A DNA stretch of 64,000 nucleotides from Acidobacteriota bacterium (GTDB lineage Bacteria; Acidobacteriota; Vicinamibacteria; Vicinamibacterales; UBA2999), in contig CANKJK010000001.1 of NCBI GenBank assembly GCA_947482665.1, positions 124,001 to 188,000 of the forward strand, given 5' to 3'. The translations under genes and the position numbers were made by a program. Below the pieces are notes generated by a model that was given only the letters and a program-made list of their open reading frames with translations, searched no databases and was not told where the DNA came from. Positions 7,676-13,898 of this stretch are shown piece after piece. How positions within the stretch are numbered: the first letter of the stretch is position 1; every line of letters starts with the position of its first letter.

Positions 7676-8260
7676 ATGATGACCGCGCTTGTGGCGGCGT
7701 TGCTCCTGTGTGGAGCAATGGCTTTTTGGTATGTACGGCGAGAGCGGCGCGATCCAATCGTCGAGAAGACCAGACTGTCCGTTCTCTTCAAACGGTCTAG
7801 GGAGGGGTCTGATGTCCAAGCCATGCTGGAGCTGGCGCATGCGTATTCCGAGGGAATAGGCGTCCGCAAAAACAAAGATCTCGCTGAGCATTGGCTAGGG
7901 AGGTCACGTGATGTGTTCCTCGAGGCGATCTTTCAGCAAAGCATCCACAGTCTCAGGAGCGAACCCAGGCATCCCGAACTAGCTCTTGAAGGACTGAGGC
8001 TGGCATCAGGGCAAGGGTACGCGAAGGCACAACTGATTCTGGCGGGTCTGCTGGTTGTGGGAGACGACGTCCCGCAGGATCTGGTCGAAGGGTATCGGAT
8101 GGCGAACGTGGTGGCGGAGTCTGCAATCGACGAATCTGTCAGGGTAAGCGCAGAGGAGCTGCTGGTTATAGCGGAGGCTCAGATGTCGGCGGAACAGGTC
8201 GAGGAAGCGAAGAAGTCCTCGTCGGGCGGCGGGCTCGGGGTGTCGCATTCGGAAGGCTGA
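7676..8260 (+). CDS. Membrane-anchored Sel1-repeat protein in the mrr operon
   Basis: 194 residues. N-terminal membrane segment (ALVAALLLCGAMAFWYV, residues about 4-20) followed by RRERR, so the body is likely cytoplasmic. Sel1-like units at about 48-80 (AMLELAHAYSEGIGVRKNKDLAEHWLGR) and 108-145 (GYAKAQLILAGLLVVGDDVPQDLVEGYRMA), then the same type of C-terminal cap as the secreted Sel1 protein (SAEELL then QMSAEQVEEAKK). GAGGAG upstream supports the start (7676 or 7679). Directly downstream of mrr, suggesting a partner or membrane tether for the nuclease. Confidence 0.7.
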   Translation: MMTALVAALLLCGAMAFWYVRRERRDPIVEKTRLSVLFKRSREGSDVQAMLELAHAYSEGIGVRKNKDLAEHWLGRSRDVFLEAIFQQSIHSLRSEPRHPELALEGLRLASGQGYAKAQLILAGLLVVGDDVPQDLVEGYRMANVVAESAIDESVRVSAEELLVIAEAQMSAEQVEEAKKSSSGGGLGVSHSEG

Positions 8261-8302
8261 GACTCTTCGATACGGGTCGCTGATGTTCTGGTGGTGCTAC
8301 TG

Positions 8303-8512
8303 ATGGAATTCCAAGGCGTGTTCCCGTGGCTTGTGGTGGGCGGTCTTCTCTGGTCTGTGCGAGCGCGTCTGGTGAGCATGGAGAGCCGCGTCGCGTCTCT
8401 TCGAGTCGAGGCGCAACAGCGGCACGACGCGCGAGCGAGAGCCGAGCAGATCATTCGACAGTGTCCCAACCTCAGCTTTGGTCGACACCTGCGCGCGCTG
8501 CTAGCTGTGTGA
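8303..8512 (+). CDS. Small membrane protein with charged coiled-coil tail
   Basis: 69 residues from ATG 8303 (GTG 8291 is an alternative). A hydrophobic stretch GVFPWLVVGGLLWSV is followed by an Arg/Glu/Gln-rich helix (SMESRVASLRVEAQQRHDARARAEQIIRQ). Forty-odd bases after the membrane Sel1 gene, same strand. No family recognised; existence supported by composition and operon position only. Confidence 0.45.
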   Translation: MEFQGVFPWLVVGGLLWSVRARLVSMESRVASLRVEAQQRHDARARAEQIIRQCPNLSFGRHLRALLAV

Positions 8513-8879
8513 GGCGGCGCAATGGGAATGTCTGCGATCTGTATCCACGCACTAATCCTCTGCGCGTCGTGTCCGAAAGAAGGATGCGTGTAGTCGTCAC
8601 TGGTTACGCTGCGTGCGTCAAGCAACAGACACTCTGCGTGCAGTCCCGCGAACGCGAGCACGATCTCGTCGGCGGGTACCGAGGACGGGGTGTTCATGGC
8701 AGGGCTCATTTCCGTTCATCAATGCACACTCGGTGGACTACTGGTCTGGTACCAGTTCTGCGGTGGATCCGACCGAAGCATGGTCAGCCAACCTCTTCGC
8801 TGGTTACACGCGCCTAGCCCCCAAGATTTTGTTGGAGGGGTTCGCTCAAGTGTGGACAGTACGCGCGCCAGTTCCGACC
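8513..8879. other. Region without recognisable gene
   Basis: Several short open frames exist (for example ATG 8697, 71 codons) but none shows a family motif, a convincing ribosome site or sensible composition. It lies where the rightward mrr operon meets the leftward small-gene operon, so terminators or decayed sequence are likely. Confidence 0.4.
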
Positions 8880-9041
8880 CTACCTTAGCGAGGACGCGAC
8901 GCACTCCCTGATCAGGTCCGAGCGAGTGACCCCTCGGTCTTTCGCTCGGTCCGTCAGCGTCTTCAGCAATCGCACTGTCCCTCGGAACGTGATCACCACG
9001 TCGAGGTAGTCGGTGGTCGTCGTGATCGTCGTGTTCGTCAT
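8880..9041 (-). CDS. Small ribbon-helix-helix DNA-binding protein
   Basis: 53 residues starting at ATG 9041. DYLDVVITFRGTVRLLKTLTDRAKDRG fits an RHH strand plus helix 1, and VTRSDLIRECVASSLR fits helix 2 with the usual S-x-x-I/L-x-x-x pattern. Such proteins repress plasmid copy, mobilization or toxin operons. Last gene of a five-gene leftward operon; no toxin is adjacent, so a copy-control or autorepressor role is as likely as an antitoxin role. Confidence 0.68.
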   Translation of the reverse strand: MTNTTITTTTDYLDVVITFRGTVRLLKTLTDRAKDRGVTRSDLIRECVASSLR

Positions 9042-9053
9042 TCGCGCTCCCAT

Positions 9054-9251
9054 TCAGCGAGCTACCACCAGCACCGCAACCGCATAGGGTCGACTGGTGT
9101 TGTTCAGTTTCTTCAGCAGGTCGGCGTGGTCTGTGGCATCCGTCACGTTGAACACGACTGTCTTGAACAGGGGGTTCTTCATCGCGGTGGCAACGTGCTG
9201 CGGCGTCGTCATCTCAACGGTCTTGGTCGTGCCTCCTACATGCAGTTTCAT
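9054..9251 (-). CDS. Small protein of unknown function
   Basis: 65 residues: begins MKLHVGGTTKTVEMTTPQHV and ends YAVAVLVVAR. AAGGAG lies about 9 nt upstream of ATG 9251. No known family. The alternating polar/hydrophobic strands suggest a small beta-rich fold. It follows the 59-residue ORF and precedes the small RHH gene, so it is part of the replication-like operon. Confidence 0.6.
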   Translation of the reverse strand: MKLHVGGTTKTVEMTTPQHVATAMKNPLFKTVVFNVTDATDHADLLKKLNNTSRPYAVAVLVVAR

Positions 9252-9252
9252 G

Positions 9253-9432
9253 TCATCGCTCCTTGTCTGGGGTTGGCTTCACGTGCGAGACAGGCGGCAC
9301 CCGTTGTCTCGGTCGTGGCACGCGCTGCTGGGTCGCGAGTCGTTGCGGGTGATTCCATGTCCAGTGCGAGACGAACACCCGATCCCGCTGGCTGGTGATG
9401 GCTTCGCAGTATTCCGCAAACGTCGGCAGCAC
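9253..9432 (-). CDS. Small basic protein coupled to the upstream RHH gene
   Basis: 59 residues from GTG 9432. The start overlaps the stop of the upstream RHH gene (TAGTG), and GAGGAGGA just before it serves as ribosome site. Sequence: LPTFAEYCEAITSQRDRVFVSHW at the front, then an Arg/Pro/Gln-rich tail (QRVPRPRQRVPPVSH) ending PTPDKER. No family recognised; the basic tail would suit nucleic-acid binding. The tight coupling is the main evidence that it is real. Confidence 0.55.
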   Translation of the reverse strand: MLPTFAEYCEAITSQRDRVFVSHWTWNHPQRLATQQRVPRPRQRVPPVSHVKPTPDKER

Positions 9433-9776
9433 TAGTCCTCCTCCTCGGCGCGTGTTGGTGTCCGTCGCGTGTAGAGTCCGTGTTCGAGGCACCACAGGAC
9501 CGACTCCCTGATTAAGGCTGACGCGGTGGTGTCGTACTCGGTGGCGAGACGGTCTAGCGTGGCAATCGTCGCGCGTGGCAACCGCGTGCATGCGGCGGTG
9601 CTGTTGTCCGTCGCTTCTCCGTGCTTCACCATCACCGCGGTGAGTTCTTGCTTGATGACATAGCGGTCGATCTTCGTGGCGCGCTGGAACCGTTCCCGCA
9701 ATCGTCTGATGTCGTGGCGGTCCAGTGTCATGGCTGGTGCTGGTTCGGTGGTGCTGTGTGGGTCGAATAGGTTCAT
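9432..9776 (-). CDS. Ribbon-helix-helix transcriptional regulator-like protein
   Basis: 114 residues. A helical N-terminal part (DIRRLRERFQRATKIDRYVI) is followed by an RHH domain at residues 63-102: CTRLPRATIATLDRLATEYDTTASALIRESVLWCLEHG. GGAGG 9 nt upstream of ATG 9776 is a strong ribosome site. It follows the HUH-like gene by 21 nt. Likely a regulator or accessory DNA-binding protein of the replication or mobilization module. Confidence 0.65.
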   Translation of the reverse strand: MNLFDPHSTTEPAPAMTLDRHDIRRLRERFQRATKIDRYVIKQELTAVMVKHGEATDNSTAACTRLPRATIATLDRLATEYDTTASALIRESVLWCLEHGLYTRRTPTRAEEED

Positions 9777-9797
9777 CTGTCTTGTCCTCCGTATTAC

Positions 9798-10469
9798 TTA
9801 TGCGACAGCGGCGAGGGCGGCTTTCCAGTACCACCCTGGCTGGGCGATCGGCTGGGAGACACACCGCGCTTCCACGGCTGGTGCGGGGCGCAGATAGTCG
9901 GCGTGCTCGCTCAGCAGCGCTGGCGTCTCAGGCACGACGAGGCACGGTCGTTCTGCGTGGCGGTCGTTCTCAAGGTGGATATTCGTGCCGAATGCGTCGA
10001 TCAGGTGTCGCAGAAGGACAGCACACGGGCGTGGACACAGGGCACGTCGTGGTGCTCGGTCTTGTCGGATCACCACCTCATCCAGCTCACTCGGTGACGG
10101 CAGAACGCACCTGATCCAGCCGTGGTAGTGAATACGACGTCCCCCCGTCGTCACCGCTGGCACCAGGAAGGCAGCGACCTTCGCCGATGCTCGCGTACGT
10201 TCTGGGTGGTTCCGCGAGAACGCTGGATCGAGTTCGATCAGGGTCTGGTGAATGGCTGTCTTCACCCGCATGGCAGTTGTGCGTGAGGTTCGATCCACCA
10301 GTTCTTGCGGTTCCAGTGTGTCCGCTTGTGATCGGGTCATGACGTCTTTGAATACATCGGTCCGTGGTTTGATCGTGATCCAGAACCAATGGGCATCCTG
10401 ATCGTTCTCGTGGAGGGTCTTGATCCAGTTCATCCATTCGTTGTGTTGATCCTGTTGTGTCTGATTCAT
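9798..10469 (-). CDS. Possible HUH-type replication initiator or relaxase-like protein
   Basis: 223 residues from ATG 10469 (GGAG upstream). HWFWITIKP at 27-35 resembles rolling-circle motif 1, and RRIHYHGWIRC at 111-121 (H114-Y-H116) resembles the HUH metal site of motif 2. The nicking Tyr is uncertain: Y192 or Y214 (WYWK) are candidates, and no clean YxxK motif is seen. First gene of a leftward operon with two RHH proteins, an arrangement common in small replicons. A longer N-terminal extension is open but lacks a better start. Could instead be an unrelated protein with a chance HYH. Confidence 0.5.
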   Translation of the reverse strand: MNQTQQDQHNEWMNWIKTLHENDQDAHWFWITIKPRTDVFKDVMTRSQADTLEPQELVDRTSRTTAMRVKTAIHQTLIELDPAFSRNHPERTRASAKVAAFLVPAVTTGGRRIHYHGWIRCVLPSPSELDEVVIRQDRAPRRALCPRPCAVLLRHLIDAFGTNIHLENDRHAERPCLVVPETPALLSEHADYLRPAPAVEARCVSQPIAQPGWYWKAALAAVA

Positions 10470-11097
10470 CGTGATTAGCTCCGTTGACTCTGTGTATGTG
10501 AGGGTTCTTAGCTGTTCTTGGACATAGCTGCGGCATAAGCACCTGTCGTTGCGTGCTCGCGTGGGCGTATTCACCGCAATGTCTGTCCACTGGGGACAAG
10601 ACATCGCGTCACGCAGGGCAGGCGACTGCTGCGTGTTGTGTATTACTTAGGGAGCGGGGTGTTCCACCGCTCACGCACACGGTGCACCACCCAGAACGAG
10701 CTGCTCTGTTGTAGCGGGAACCCCTGCGTGTCCTCGGGACCCCCAGCGCCCCAAGGTTGAACTGGGCGTCTGCGAATCCCTGCTCGGCGGCATTACGAAT
10801 AGTCGTGTGGGTCACATTGCTCTCTTTGTGTCCCTGCATGAACCCGCACGAGTCGGGATCCATCCAGAGTGGTGACACGTAGCAGTCGCAGATCCTCGTC
10901 ATTGAGGAACACGCTGCTCCGTGGTGTTGCTGTGTTGTCGTGCTGAGGTGGGAGACGAGAGGCAGGAAACCGCAGATAGAACGTGCGAGCGACTGACAGA
11001 CGGATCGATCCACCCGTGTTCCCCGAGCTGCTGGTGATGCGTCCCTGAAGGACGATCCCGCTGCGGTGCTGGGTGACGGTGTTGTGCGTTCGGTTCT
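10470..11097. other. Mostly non-coding region with decayed sequence
   Basis: No intact gene recognised. It should contain the promoter of the leftward replication-like operon. It holds a Sel1 remnant (10740-10800). A leftward open frame here (10609-11013) is out of frame with any protein except for that remnant. GTATTACTTA occurs here (10639-10648) and again just downstream of the HUH-like gene (9791-9800). Confidence 0.45.
10740..10800 (-). pseudogene. Fragment of a Sel1-repeat gene
   Basis: The translation reads RNAAEQGFADAQFNLGALGVP, clearly one Sel1 unit like those of the secreted SLR protein, then runs into unrelated residues. No signal peptide or further repeats are in frame. It is the remnant of a third Sel1 gene or of a recombination between copies. 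Confidence 0.7.
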
Positions 11098-11715
11098 CTA
11101 CATCAACTTCACCAACTTCCTCTGTGCTTCCGCATCCTGATCTACGTATCGCTGTGTCATTGCGAGGGATGCGTGTCCCGCAAGTGCTTGAACGTCCCGC
11201 ATGGAACCCCCGACGGACGAGACCATTCGTGCGGCTTTCGTCAAAAACGTCCGACGTCCACTGTGACTTGACGCACCGACGAACCCGAGTTCCTTGAACC
11301 AGTCCTTGTTGAACAGAAACGACACGCTCGCAGCTCGGGATGGAAGGTCCAGGTTTCCTTTTGCGAGCGTCACCACATACCCGTCAGGCGTCACCCGTCC
11401 GCGCTCTTGCTCGTCCTCCATCAACTCACCCAGCGCGGCTTTCAGCTCTGGGTGCAGCGGCAGGACGCGTCCCCCGCGCTTTCCCTTGCTCGCGGTGTTC
11501 GTGAGCGCAAGCGAGTCGGCGAGGTTCCCTTCGGCATCAGTGAGCATTCCCCACGTGACACCCGCGATCTCTCGTGCTCGCAAGCCCGCACGGAACGACA
11601 AGAGGACGATGACGCGGTTCCGCTTAGGAAACCGTGTTTCGGTCTCTACGTAGCGGAGCAGCGCACGCACCTGCACCTCCGTGAGCGTCTTGGCTTGCTT
11701 CCCGAGCCCTGTCAT
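11098..11715 (-). CDS. Minimal tyrosine recombinase (catalytic domain only)
   Basis: 205 residues, lacking the arm-binding and most of the core-binding domain. Catalytic residues are all present: R46 (GLRAREIAG), Lys in the beta-hairpin near 77-79 (SKGKR), H151-x-x-R154 (SSHSGRRTFLT), H181 (LAGHASLAMTQRYV) and Y190. AGGAGA upstream supports the start. Resembles plasmid or phage resolvases of the XerC/D type. It may resolve element multimers or act as a second recombinase; it is separate from the main integrase at the right end. Confidence 0.85.
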   Translation of the reverse strand: MTGLGKQAKTLTEVQVRALLRYVETETRFPKRNRVIVLLSFRAGLRAREIAGVTWGMLTDAEGNLADSLALTNTASKGKRGGRVLPLHPELKAALGELMEDEQERGRVTPDGYVVTLAKGNLDLPSRAASVSFLFNKDWFKELGFVGASSHSGRRTFLTKAARMVSSVGGSMRDVQALAGHASLAMTQRYVDQDAEAQRKLVKLM

Positions 11716-11741
11716 CGCGCAATCTCCTGCCTTTCATGTGT

Positions 11742-11902
11742 ACTACCAACTTACATTAGAATTATATACTATTTGGTAGTTCTTGTCAAGCGCTATTGTC
11801 GGCTCAGCACCCACTATTGTCTTGTAAGTCATTGAAAATAAAGCAGTTGTGCTATTTCATACACCCCTAGAAACACTACCGATAACTAGTATTGTTGGTA
11901 GT
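11742..11902. promoter_or_regulatory. AT-rich divergent control region with repeated ACTACC/GGTAGT operators
   Basis: Between the leftward recombinase and the rightward helix-turn-helix gene. Two inverted pairs occur: ACTACCAA (11742-11749) with TTGGTAGT (11773-11780), and ACTACC (11875-11880) with GGTAGT (11897-11902). Each pair sits nearer one of the divergent genes. The whole stretch 11740-11965 is strikingly AT-rich against its surroundings, as expected for promoters or a replication origin. The binding protein is unknown; an RHH protein of the element is a natural candidate. Confidence 0.5.
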
Positions 11903-11971
11903 AACGTATTTGCTTAATATGTCTGTGTTGTTTGATTGTGTGTATTAATGTTGCAATTTGTTGCGTGTTAG

Positions 11972-12595
11972 ATGGATACTGCCGTCATGACGTCAGCCAA
12001 GAAGTCAGCCGCCGAACTCCTCGAAGACGCCAAGCGCGTAGCACCGCGTGAGTCGCTCCAGGAACATCGACAGACCATCGCGACCCTCCGAGCCAAGAAC
12101 TACACGTGGCGGGAGATCGCGCAGTTCTTGGTGGAGCGGGGAGTCGATACCGACCATACGAAGGTCTTTCGTTTCATGCAGCCAAAAGGAGATAAGAAGA
12201 TGACCTTGCCCGAAACGCTCACTGTTCCCACCTCCGATGACTACGTCAATGCGTTGACTGCGGTCTCCAGCGACATTAGCGAGAACCAGCGCAAGATGCT
12301 GGAGCATCACTACAGAGCGCACAACCGAACCGTCACCTTCGGGGAACTTGCCAGTGCCGCTGGCTATGCGGACTACCGCGCCGCGAACCTGCACTACGGC
12401 AAACTCGGCAGTCTCATCGGAGACAAGGTTGGAATGCAGTACGCACTGCTGGACGAGACGAACCCTGAAAGCGACGCGTTCTACAGCAGCGCCATCGGCT
12501 CGGGCAGTCATTACCGAAACGCCGCAGGGGAATTTCAGCTGATCATGCACCATGAGATCGCCAAGGCGATCGCACGTCTAGGCTGGTTCAAGTAA
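11972..12595 (+). CDS. Two-domain DNA-binding protein (helix-turn-helix plus uncharacterised C-terminal domain)
   Basis: 207 residues; ATG 11972, or ATG 11987 as alternative. Residues about 28-68 (EHRQTIATLRAKNYTWREIAQFLVERGVDTDHTKVFRFM) form a resolvase/TraK-type helix-turn-helix. Residues about 105-207 (VTFGELASAAGYADYRAANLHYGKLG to HHEIAKAIARLGWF) form a separate domain. From memory it resembles modules found next to nuclease domains in restriction proteins, but I cannot name the family. It lies between the divergent control region and the integrase and may be the element's regulator or a DNA-modification sensor. Confidence 0.6.
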   Translation: MDTAVMTSAKKSAAELLEDAKRVAPRESLQEHRQTIATLRAKNYTWREIAQFLVERGVDTDHTKVFRFMQPKGDKKMTLPETLTVPTSDDYVNALTAVSSDISENQRKMLEHHYRAHNRTVTFGELASAAGYADYRAANLHYGKLGSLIGDKVGMQYALLDETNPESDAFYSSAIGSGSHYRNAAGEFQLIMHHEIAKAIARLGWFK

Positions 12596-12631
12596 TCCAG
12601 CGCGCTGAATTTAGGGTGTGGGCGATCGCGC

Positions 12632-13744
12632 TCACACCAATTCTTCTACGTTCAGGTCAACCGACAGTCGCTTGAGGTAGAACGTATCCAGCATTGCCAC
12701 GCTGGTTCCCGCGTTGTCAGCAAGCAGCTTCAGGTTGATACGTGGGTTCGCCTTGATTCGCATCATCAGTCCCGTGCTACGTAGCGACTTGAGGTTGCGA
12801 ACGTTCCCGAATCCATCCTTCCGCAGTCCTGCGGCGTCCAGCAGTTCCCTGAACCCGTCGCGGTGGTGTTCCCGAAAGAGCAGATCGTCTGGCTGGAGGC
12901 TCCGACGCTTAACCAACCGCTCATACGCGGACGCTGCACCCGACCAGCCAATGCTCTTGCGGTTCCCTGTCTTTCCCTGAATTCGCATCTCCAGGTAGGG
13001 ACGCCCTTTGTCCTTGAGTCGCTTGACAGCGCAATCACGGACGCGCAATCGGCGCACCTCGTCCACCCGAGCGCAGGAATGCACCATCAGCAGGCAGAAG
13101 TCGTAGAGTTCCTCCCGCTGCTGCTTGGTGCGTGGGTTCAGGTTGTCTTCGCCAATGCGCGCCTTCGCGACTCGCTGGAGCGTCGTCCATTCGTCGGGAT
13201 CGAGCCACGGACGCGGATTTGCCGCGATCTTTCCGACAGGTGGAAAGGGAGCGGGCAGCGTTGCTAGCCAGCCTTCAAGGACGGCGTGTTTCAGCGCCTG
13301 GCGAATCGTCACCAAGTCCTTGTGCAAGGTGGACGGGGTGAGCGTCTTGCCGTCCTTGGCAGCGGATTCCCGTCGCCACTTGAGAAAGTCGTTCAGAACT
13401 TTCGGGGAGACATCCACCACGTCCCAGGGCTTGAAGAACTCGCGGGCGATGTTCCATTTCGCTTGGTGCGAAATGCGCTTTTGCGGGGACTGGATGGACG
13501 CGAGGAATGCTTCGGCAGCGGCTCCCATCGAGCGGGACGGTCCGATCCCCTGCTGGACGTTCAGCAGTCCACGAAACCACGACAGCGCGATTCGTTCCGC
13601 GCGTTTGAAATCGGTCGTCTCGGTATTCGTGAAATGGATCTGTCCCTTGATGCACGCGCGCGCCTTCAGGAACGCAGCACCCTTGCGCTCGTCGAGGTAG
13701 AGCCCTTTTTGAATCTTGAATGAGTGATTTGCCGCGTAGCCCAT
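12632..13744 (-). CDS. int: Tyrosine integrase of the tRNA-Leu element
   Basis: 370 residues from ATG 13744; a TTG start at 13780 would translate the arm-site repeats and is unlikely. N-terminal part (AANHSFKIQKGLYLDERKGAAFLKAR) suits an arm-binding domain, residues about 70-160 a SAM-like core-binding domain, and the C-terminal part the catalytic domain. Catalytic set: R226 (SCARVDEV), K258 (QGKTG), K319-x-x-R322 (NLKSLRST, Lys where His is usual), N344 (LADNAGTS, Asn where His is usual) and nucleophile Y356 (DTFYLKR). Placed 90 bp from the right att core, reading inward, as normal for tRNA-targeting integrases. Confidence 0.88.
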   Translation of the reverse strand: MGYAANHSFKIQKGLYLDERKGAAFLKARACIKGQIHFTNTETTDFKRAERIALSWFRGLLNVQQGIGPSRSMGAAAEAFLASIQSPQKRISHQAKWNIAREFFKPWDVVDVSPKVLNDFLKWRRESAAKDGKTLTPSTLHKDLVTIRQALKHAVLEGWLATLPAPFPPVGKIAANPRPWLDPDEWTTLQRVAKARIGEDNLNPRTKQQREELYDFCLLMVHSCARVDEVRRLRVRDCAVKRLKDKGRPYLEMRIQGKTGNRKSIGWSGAASAYERLVKRRSLQPDDLLFREHHRDGFRELLDAAGLRKDGFGNVRNLKSLRSTGLMMRIKANPRINLKLLADNAGTSVAMLDTFYLKRLSVDLNVEELV

Positions 13745-13754
13745 ACGCGGTATA

Positions 13755-13775
13755 TTGTGACAAAAGTTGTGACAA
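13755..13775. repeat. Right pair of TTGTGACAA motifs, probable integrase arm sites
   Basis: TTGTGACAA at 13755-13763 and 13767-13775, same 9-mer and same orientation as the left pair. They lie just upstream of the integrase start codon, so integrase binding could also repress its own gene. Confidence 0.65.
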
Positions 13776-13831
13776 CTCAATAGTCACATTAAGTCATTTG
13801 TTTACAATAACTTAAGTGTAATTGTTGGTGC

Positions 13832-13841
13832 TTTTAAGTCC
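13832..13841. repeat. Right attachment core (att), TTTTAAGTCC
   Basis: Identical to 3419-3428; covers the anticodon loop and the beginning of the 5' anticodon stem of the severed host tRNA. On its element side (13831 and lower) no tRNA 3' half follows. Confidence 0.85.
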
Positions 13842-13870
13842 GCAGCGTCTACCAGTTCCGCCACAGGGCC
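13832..13870 (-). pseudogene. 5' half of host tRNA-Leu(UAA), severed by element insertion
   Basis: Minus strand from 13870: acceptor GGCCCTG, TG, D-arm GCG-GAACTGGTAGA-CGC, T, anticodon stem GCGGA and loop CTTAAAA (39 nt), after which element sequence begins. It completes the 3' half at 3374-3418 to an 84-nt tRNA. Its promoter is still in place, so a half-tRNA leader followed by element sequence should be transcribed, leading into the integrase gene. Confidence 0.93.
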
Positions 13871-13878
13871 GCACGGGG

Positions 13879-13884
13879 ACTCTA
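13879..13884 (-). promoter_or_regulatory. Minus 10 box of the severed host tRNA-Leu, now facing the integrase
   Basis: TAGAGT on the minus strand, 8 nt before the former tRNA 5' end, the same geometry as TACAAT before the cargo tRNA. The -35 is not obvious. The integrase start codon lies about 135 bp downstream on the same strand with no gene between. Confidence 0.45.
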
Positions 13885-13898
13885 CACCCGGAATCGTA

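Larger units (their letters stand above)
3419..13841. mobile_element. Integrative element of 10.4 kb inserted in the anticodon loop of tRNA-Leu(UAA)
   Basis: Bounded by a 10-bp direct repeat and by the two halves of one tRNA gene. Tyrosine integrase at the right end; paired TTGTGACAA motifs inside both ends; AT-rich control regions and several small genes unlike the surrounding core genome. Cargo: a replacement tRNA-Leu(UAA) with group I intron, Sel1-repeat proteins, HNH and Mrr nucleases, a possible HUH replication protein with two RHH regulators, and a second minimal tyrosine recombinase. No capsid, tail, portal or conjugation genes are visible, so it looks like a satellite, mobilizable or plasmid-like island rather than a complete phage or ICE. 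Confidence 0.9.

Noticed and set aside
8522-8900. Possible small proteins from ATG 8522, 8583 or 8697
   Set aside because: Very short or with odd composition, no ribosome sites and no recognised motifs.
9791-10648. Repeated GTATTACTTA at 9791 and 10639 as attachment or IS target sites
   Set aside because: Only 10 bp, no transposase or terminal inverted repeats between them; a chance or recombination relic.
13744-13780. TTG start at 13780 for the integrase
   Set aside because: It would translate the TTGTGACAA repeats as CHNFCHN; ATG 13744 avoids this and begins with a sensible N-terminus.
3419-13841. Intact prophage
   Set aside because: No capsid, portal, terminase, tail or lysis genes are visible; only integrase, recombinase, regulators, nucleases and Sel1 proteins.
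3374-13870. Split tRNA joined in trans, as in some archaea
   Set aside because: The halves are separated by an integrase-bearing element with a direct-repeat core, lack the complementary leader/trailer sequences of archaeal split tRNAs, and bacteria are not known to have that splicing endonuclease.
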